In this document: positions 31,499-35,064 of the stretch, in pieces
How positions within the stretch are numbered: the stretch's first letter is position 1
Layout: every line of letters starts with the position of its first letter
Assembly: GCF_000426345.1 (NCBI RefSeq)
Contig: NZ_AUFE01000057.1
Coordinates: forward strand, 1-35,064
Origin: Cupriavidus phytohabitans
Lineage (GTDB): Bacteria > Pseudomonadota > Gammaproteobacteria > Burkholderiales > Burkholderiaceae
Length of the DNA stretch: 35,064 nucleotides
Direction: 5' to 3'
Translations under genes and position numbers: made by a program
The notes under the pieces: generated by a model
What the model was told of the DNA's origin: nothing
Database searches by the model: none
Seen by the model: only the letters and a program-made list of their open reading frames with translations

Positions 31499-34400
31499 AT
31501 GAATCTCTCTAAATTCTTTATCGACCGCCCCATCTTCGCGGGGGTGCTGTCGGTGCTGATCTTCCTGATTGGCGCCATCTCGATGTTCAAGTTGCCGATC
31601 TCGGAGTACCCGGAAGTGGTGCCGCCGTCGGTGGTGGTGCGCGCGCAGTATCCGGGCGCCAACCCCAAGGTGATTGCCGAAACCGTGGCTTCGCCGCTGG
31701 AAGAACAAATCAACGGCGTCGAGGACATGCTCTACATGTCGTCGCAGTCCAACAGCGACGGCCTGCTCACTCTGACCGTGACCTTCAAGCTGGGCACCGA
31801 CCCGGACAAGGCGCAGCAGCTGGTGCAGAACCGCGTGTCGCAGGCCGAGCCGCGCCTGCCGGAAGACGTGCGCCGGCTGGGCATCACCACGGTCAAGAGC
31901 TCGCCGGACCTGACCATGGTGGTCCACCTGGTCTCGCCCAACGACCGCTATGACATGACGTACCTGCGCAACTACGCGGTGATCAACGTCAAGGACCGCC
32001 TGGCGCGGATCCAGGGCGTGGGCCAGGTGCAGCTGTTCGGCTCGGGCGATTACGCCATGCGCGTATGGCTCAATCCCGAGAAGATGGCCGAGCGCCAGCT
32101 CGCCACCAGCGACGTGATCAAGGCCATCCGCGAGCAGAACGTGCAGGTGGCGGCCGGCGTGATCGGCCAGTCGCCGTCGCTGCCGGGTGCCGACCTGCAG
32201 TTGTCGGTCAATGCCCAGGGCCGCCTGGGTACGGTGGAGGAATTCGGCGATATCGTCGTGCGCACCTCGGCGGACGGCGCCGTGACCTACCTGAAGGATG
32301 TTGCCCGCATCGAGCTGGGCGCATCCGAGTACGCGCTGCGTTCGCTGCTGGACAACAAGCCGGCAGTGGCGATCCCCATCTTCCAGGCGCCGGGCTCCAA
32401 CGCCATCCAGATCTCGGATGACGTGCGCAAGACCATGGAAGAGCTGAAGCAGAACTTCCCGGACGGCATCGACTACAGCATCGTCTACGACCCCACGCAG
32501 TTCGTGCGCCACTCGATCGAGGCGGTGACGCATACGCTGTTCGAGGCCATCGCGCTGGTGGTGCTGGTGGTGATCCTGTTCCTGCAGACCTGGCGCGCAT
32601 CGATCATTCCGCTGCTGGCGGTGCCGGTGTCGATCGTCGGTACCTTCGGGCTGATGCATGCGTTCGGCTTCTCGATCAACGCGCTGTCGCTGTTCGGGCT
32701 GGTGCTGGCGATCGGTATCGTGGTTGACGATGCGATCGTGGTGGTGGAGAACGTCGAGCGCAATATCGAGGAAGGGCTGACGCCGAAGGAGGCCACCTAC
32801 AAGGCCATGCGCGAGGTCAGCGGCCCCATCATCGCCATCGCGCTGACACTGATCGCCGTGTTCGTGCCGCTGGCCTTCATGACCGGCCTGACCGGGCAGT
32901 TCTACAAGCAGTTTGCGCTGACGATCTCGATCTCGACCATCATCTCCGCGTTCAACTCGCTGACGCTGTCGCCGGCGCTGTCGGCCCTGCTGCTGAAGAG
33001 CCATGACGCGCCCAAGGACTGGCTGTCGCGCGGCATGGACCGCGTGTTCGGCGGCTTCTTCAAGCGCTTCAACAATTTCTTCGGCCGCAGCGCGGAAAGC
33101 TATGGCCGCGGGGTGAAGGGTGTGATCCGCCGCAAGGGTTCGGTGTTCGGCGTCTACGCGGTGATGCTGGCGCTGACCTGGGGCGTGTTCCAGCTGGTGC
33201 CCAAGGGTTTTGTGCCGGCGCAGGACAAGCAGTACCTGGTCAGCTTCGCCAAGTTGCCGGACGGCGCCACGCTGGACCGCACCGAGGACGTGATCCGCAA
33301 GATGAGCGAGATCGCGCTGAAGCATCCGGGCGTGGAATCGGCAGTGGCCTTCCCGGGCCTGTCGATCAACGGCTTTACCAACAGCCCGAGCGCCGGCATC
33401 GTGTTCGCCACGCTCAAGCCGTTCGAGGAGCGCAAGAGCGCCGAACTGTCGGGTGCGAATATTGCGGCGGACCTGAACAAGAAGTACGCGGCGATCCAGG
33501 ATGCCTTTATCGCGGTGTTTCCGCCGCCGCCCGTGCAGGGCCTCGGCACCATCGGCGGCTTCAAGCTGATGATCGAGGACCGTGCGGCGCTGGGCTATGA
33601 CGCGTTGTTCGAGGCGACCAATGCGTTCGCCAGCAAGGCGCGCGCCACGCCCGAGCTGACCGGCATCTTCAGCAACTACCAGGTGAACGTGCCGCAGCTC
33701 GACGTCAAGCTGGACCGCGTCAAGGCCAAGCAGCTTGGCGTGCCCGTGACGGAAGTGTTCGACACGCTGCAGACCTACCTGGGCTCGGCCTACGTCAACG
33801 ACTTCAACAAGTTCGGCCGGACCTACCAGGTCAAGGTGCAGGCGGATGCGCCGTTCCGCGCCCATGCCGAGGACATCCTGCAGCTGAAGACGCGCAACGC
33901 CGCCGGCGACATGGTGCCGCTGTCGTCGCTGGTGCAGGTGAAGCAGGGCTTTGGCCCGGACAGCGTGGTGCGCTACAACGGCTTCACGGCTGCCGACATG
34001 AACGGCGGGCCCGCGGCCGGGTTTTCGTCGGGCCAGGCGCAGGCCGCCGCCGAGCGCATCGCCGCCGAAACGCTGCCGAAGGGCATCAAGTTCGAATGGA
34101 CCGAGCTGACCTACCAGGACATCCTGGCCGGCAATGCGGGGGTGTGGATCTTCCCGCTGTGCGTGCTGCTGGTGTTCCTGGTGCTGGCTGCCCAGTATGA
34201 AAGCCTGACGCTGCCGCTGGCGGTGATCCTGATCGTGCCGATGAGCCTGCTGGCGGCGATGACGGGGGTGTGGCTGACGCAAGGCGACAACAACATCTTC
34301 ACGCAGATCGGTTTCATCGTGCTGGTGGGGCTATCCGCGAAGAACGCGATCCTGATCGTGGAGTTCGCGCGCGAACTGGAGCATCACGGCCGCACCGTCG

Positions 34401-34684
34401 TGCAGGCCGCGATCGAAGCCAGCCGCCTGCGCCTGCGCCCGATCCTGATGACGTCGTTCGCTTTCATCATGGGCGTGGTGCCGCTGGTGGTGTCCAGCGG
34501 TGCCGGCTCGGAAATGCGCCATGCGATGGGCGTGGCGGTGTTCGCGGGCATGCTCGGCGTGACTTTCTTCGGGCTGTTCCTGACTCCGGTGTTCTATGTG
34601 GCGCTGCGGTTGTTTGCTACGCGGGGGGAGCGGCGTAAGGCGTCGGCGTCGGTGGAAAACCAGGCGATGGCGTCCGCTGAATAG
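31499..34684 (+). CDS. bpeF: RND multidrug efflux pump (MexF/BpeF/CeoB-like)
   Basis: A 1061-aa inner-membrane drug/proton antiporter of the HAE1 family, complete. It begins with the family N-terminus MNLSKFFIDRPIFAGVLSVL, has twelve transmembrane segments and two large periplasmic loops. Proton-relay residues are visible: the aspartate pair in GIVVDDAIVVVENVER and the lysine in VGLSAKNAILIVEFA. The text SSPDLTMVVHLVSPN and length are typical of the MexF subgroup, which exports chloramphenicol, fluoroquinolones and trimethoprim. The frame is open to 31424, but the start at 31499 gives the conserved N-terminus. Second gene of the efflux operon. Confidence 0.95.
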   Translation: MNLSKFFIDRPIFAGVLSVLIFLIGAISMFKLPISEYPEVVPPSVVVRAQYPGANPKVIAETVASPLEEQINGVEDMLYMSSQSNSDGLLTLTVTFKLGTDPDKAQQLVQNRVSQAEPRLPEDVRRLGITTVKSSPDLTMVVHLVSPNDRYDMTYLRNYAVINVKDRLARIQGVGQVQLFGSGDYAMRVWLNPEKMAERQLATSDVIKAIREQNVQVAAGVIGQSPSLPGADLQLSVNAQGRLGTVEEFGDIVVRTSADGAVTYLKDVARIELGASEYALRSLLDNKPAVAIPIFQAPGSNAIQISDDVRKTMEELKQNFPDGIDYSIVYDPTQFVRHSIEAVTHTLFEAIALVVLVVILFLQTWRASIIPLLAVPVSIVGTFGLMHAFGFSINALSLFGLVLAIGIVVDDAIVVVENVERNIEEGLTPKEATYKAMREVSGPIIAIALTLIAVFVPLAFMTGLTGQFYKQFALTISISTIISAFNSLTLSPALSALLLKSHDAPKDWLSRGMDRVFGGFFKRFNNFFGRSAESYGRGVKGVIRRKGSVFGVYAVMLALTWGVFQLVPKGFVPAQDKQYLVSFAKLPDGATLDRTEDVIRKMSEIALKHPGVESAVAFPGLSINGFTNSPSAGIVFATLKPFEERKSAELSGANIAADLNKKYAAIQDAFIAVFPPPPVQGLGTIGGFKLMIEDRAALGYDALFEATNAFASKARATPELTGIFSNYQVNVPQLDVKLDRVKAKQLGVPVTEVFDTLQTYLGSAYVNDFNKFGRTYQVKVQADAPFRAHAEDILQLKTRNAAGDMVPLSSLVQVKQGFGPDSVVRYNGFTAADMNGGPAAGFSSGQAQAAAERIAAETLPKGIKFEWTELTYQDILAGNAGVWIFPLCVLLVFLVLAAQYESLTLPLAVILIVPMSLLAAMTGVWLTQGDNNIFTQIGFIVLVGLSAKNAILIVEFARELEHHGRTVVQAAIEASRLRLRPILMTSFAFIMGVVPLVVSSGAGSEMRHAMGVAVFAGMLGVTFFGLFLTPVFYVALRLFATRGERRKASASVENQAMASAE

Positions 34685-34693
34685 CGCGTGTTT

Positions 34694-34725
34694 GCTCCCC
34701 TCTCCCGCGAGCGGGAGAGGGGAGC
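34694..34725. repeat. REP-like element, copy B (15-2-15 inverted repeat)
   Basis: GCTCCCCTCTCCCGC and GCGGGAGAGGGGAGC are perfect arms separated by GA, just after the pump stop codon. It is nearly the same sequence as the element at 26873-26896. In an operon such a hairpin can stabilise the upstream mRNA or cause partial termination before the outer-membrane gene. Confidence 0.65.
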
Positions 34726-34779
34726 TACCTCGGTGGCGTTGAACCCGCCAGAGCACAGAACAGTCAAGGAAATCCCAAA

Positions 34780-35064
34780 ATGATTGCCCACATCACAAGG
34801 CAGTTGCCCCGAATCGCCACGCTGGCCGCCGCGCTGATCCTGGCCGGCTGCTCGCTGGCGCCGACCTACAAGGTGCCGGAGACCGCCACGGTGCCGGCCT
34901 ACAAGGAAGCCGAGGCCGCGCAGGCCGAAGGCGCGCAATGGAAGACCGCGACGCCGGCCGAAGGCCAGCATCGCGGCGAATGGTGGAAGATCTTCGGCGA
35001 CGCCGAGCTGGACCGCCTGATCGCCGCCGCGGGCGAATCCAACCAGGATCTCGCCATCGCCGCG
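34780..35064 (+). CDS. Outer-membrane factor lipoprotein, partial (OprN/OprC/OpcM-like)
   Basis: The first 95 codons of a NodT/RND-type outer-membrane efflux channel; the rest lies beyond the window. A lipoprotein signal ends in LILAGC (C24), followed by SLAPTYKVPETATVPAY and the family text GEWWKIFGDAELDRLIAAAG, then NQDLAIAA. It completes the tripartite pump with the two preceding genes. AAGGA lies nine bases before the ATG. Confidence 0.9.
   Translation, partial: MIAHITRQLPRIATLAAALILAGCSLAPTYKVPETATVPAYKEAEAAQAEGAQWKTATPAEGQHRGEWWKIFGDAELDRLIAAAGESNQDLAIAA

Noticed and set aside
31463..34282. A 939-codon open frame antisense to the RND pump
   Set aside because: Its translation is low-complexity His/Arg/Gln text with no domain, and the plus strand encodes a complete MexF-like pump. 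Long antisense frames are expected in such GC-rich genes.

Overview
The window is GC-rich, densely packed chromosomal DNA of a beta-proteobacterium. The gene families, codon use and the bpeEF/ceoAB-like efflux locus at the right end suggest Burkholderiales, most likely Cupriavidus or a close relative. That assignment is inference from family resemblance; no rRNA or marker gene is present. I see no tRNA, rRNA, CRISPR array, phage gene or intact insertion sequence.

Layout. Positions 1-260 hold an unassigned edge with a large compound hairpin. Next come an orphan HPt protein with a receiver-like N-terminus (261-944) and a small membrane protein (1159-1677). On the minus strand follow a TetR regulator and a patatin-like phospholipase in one operon (1690-3239), then a YceH-family protein (3525-4268). 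A cNMP-binding/FAD oxidoreductase (4480-6237) converges on a two-gene unit of an Ada-type alkylation protein and a 2OG-Fe(II) oxygenase (6246-8173). A DUF1348 NTF2-like gene (8394-8873) has a strong promoter carrying two palindromic operators. A large secreted M20 peptidase (8942-10714) is divergent from a peroxiredoxin-glutaredoxin fusion, which is followed by a dihydrolipoamide-dehydrogenase-like flavoprotein (10974-13267). A TetR regulator follows (13387-13935); its own promoter carries the same operator as the DUF1348 gene.

The middle contains a TonB-dependent siderophore receptor (14114-16318), a cytoplasmic DsbA-like protein, a ChaA-type cation/proton antiporter, a sparse 560-bp stretch with a possible 52-aa membrane protein and a decamer tandem repeat, an SRAP/HMCES-type DNA-protein crosslink protein, an acyl-CoA synthetase, a three-BON-domain protein, a GlxA-type regulator divergent from a secreted CPG2-like M20 carboxypeptidase, an 87-aa protein behind a 32-bp palindrome, a ClsC-like phospholipase D lipoprotein and a lipoprotein Cu/Zn superoxide dismutase.

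The right end is a multidrug efflux locus: a LysR regulator divergent from a lipase-like gene, then membrane-fusion protein, RND pump and the start of an outer-membrane factor that runs off the window. The order matches bpeT-llpE-bpeEF-oprC / ceoR-llpE-ceoAB-opcM of Burkholderia.

How the genes work together. Several encode redox or damage defence (Prx-Grx, LPD-like, SodC, DsbA-like, Ada/2OG oxygenase, SRAP), but they lie in separate transcription units, so this looks like a stress-biased neighbourhood and not one island. A second recurring feature is domains that keep a fold but have lost expected catalytic or ligand residues: the HPt protein's receiver, the FAD oxidoreductase's CxxC and Grx-like segment, the Ada zinc site, and the LlpE nucleophile. 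The best regulatory lead is the shared AGACAGRTCTGTCT operator. I did not find a clearly new multi-gene system.
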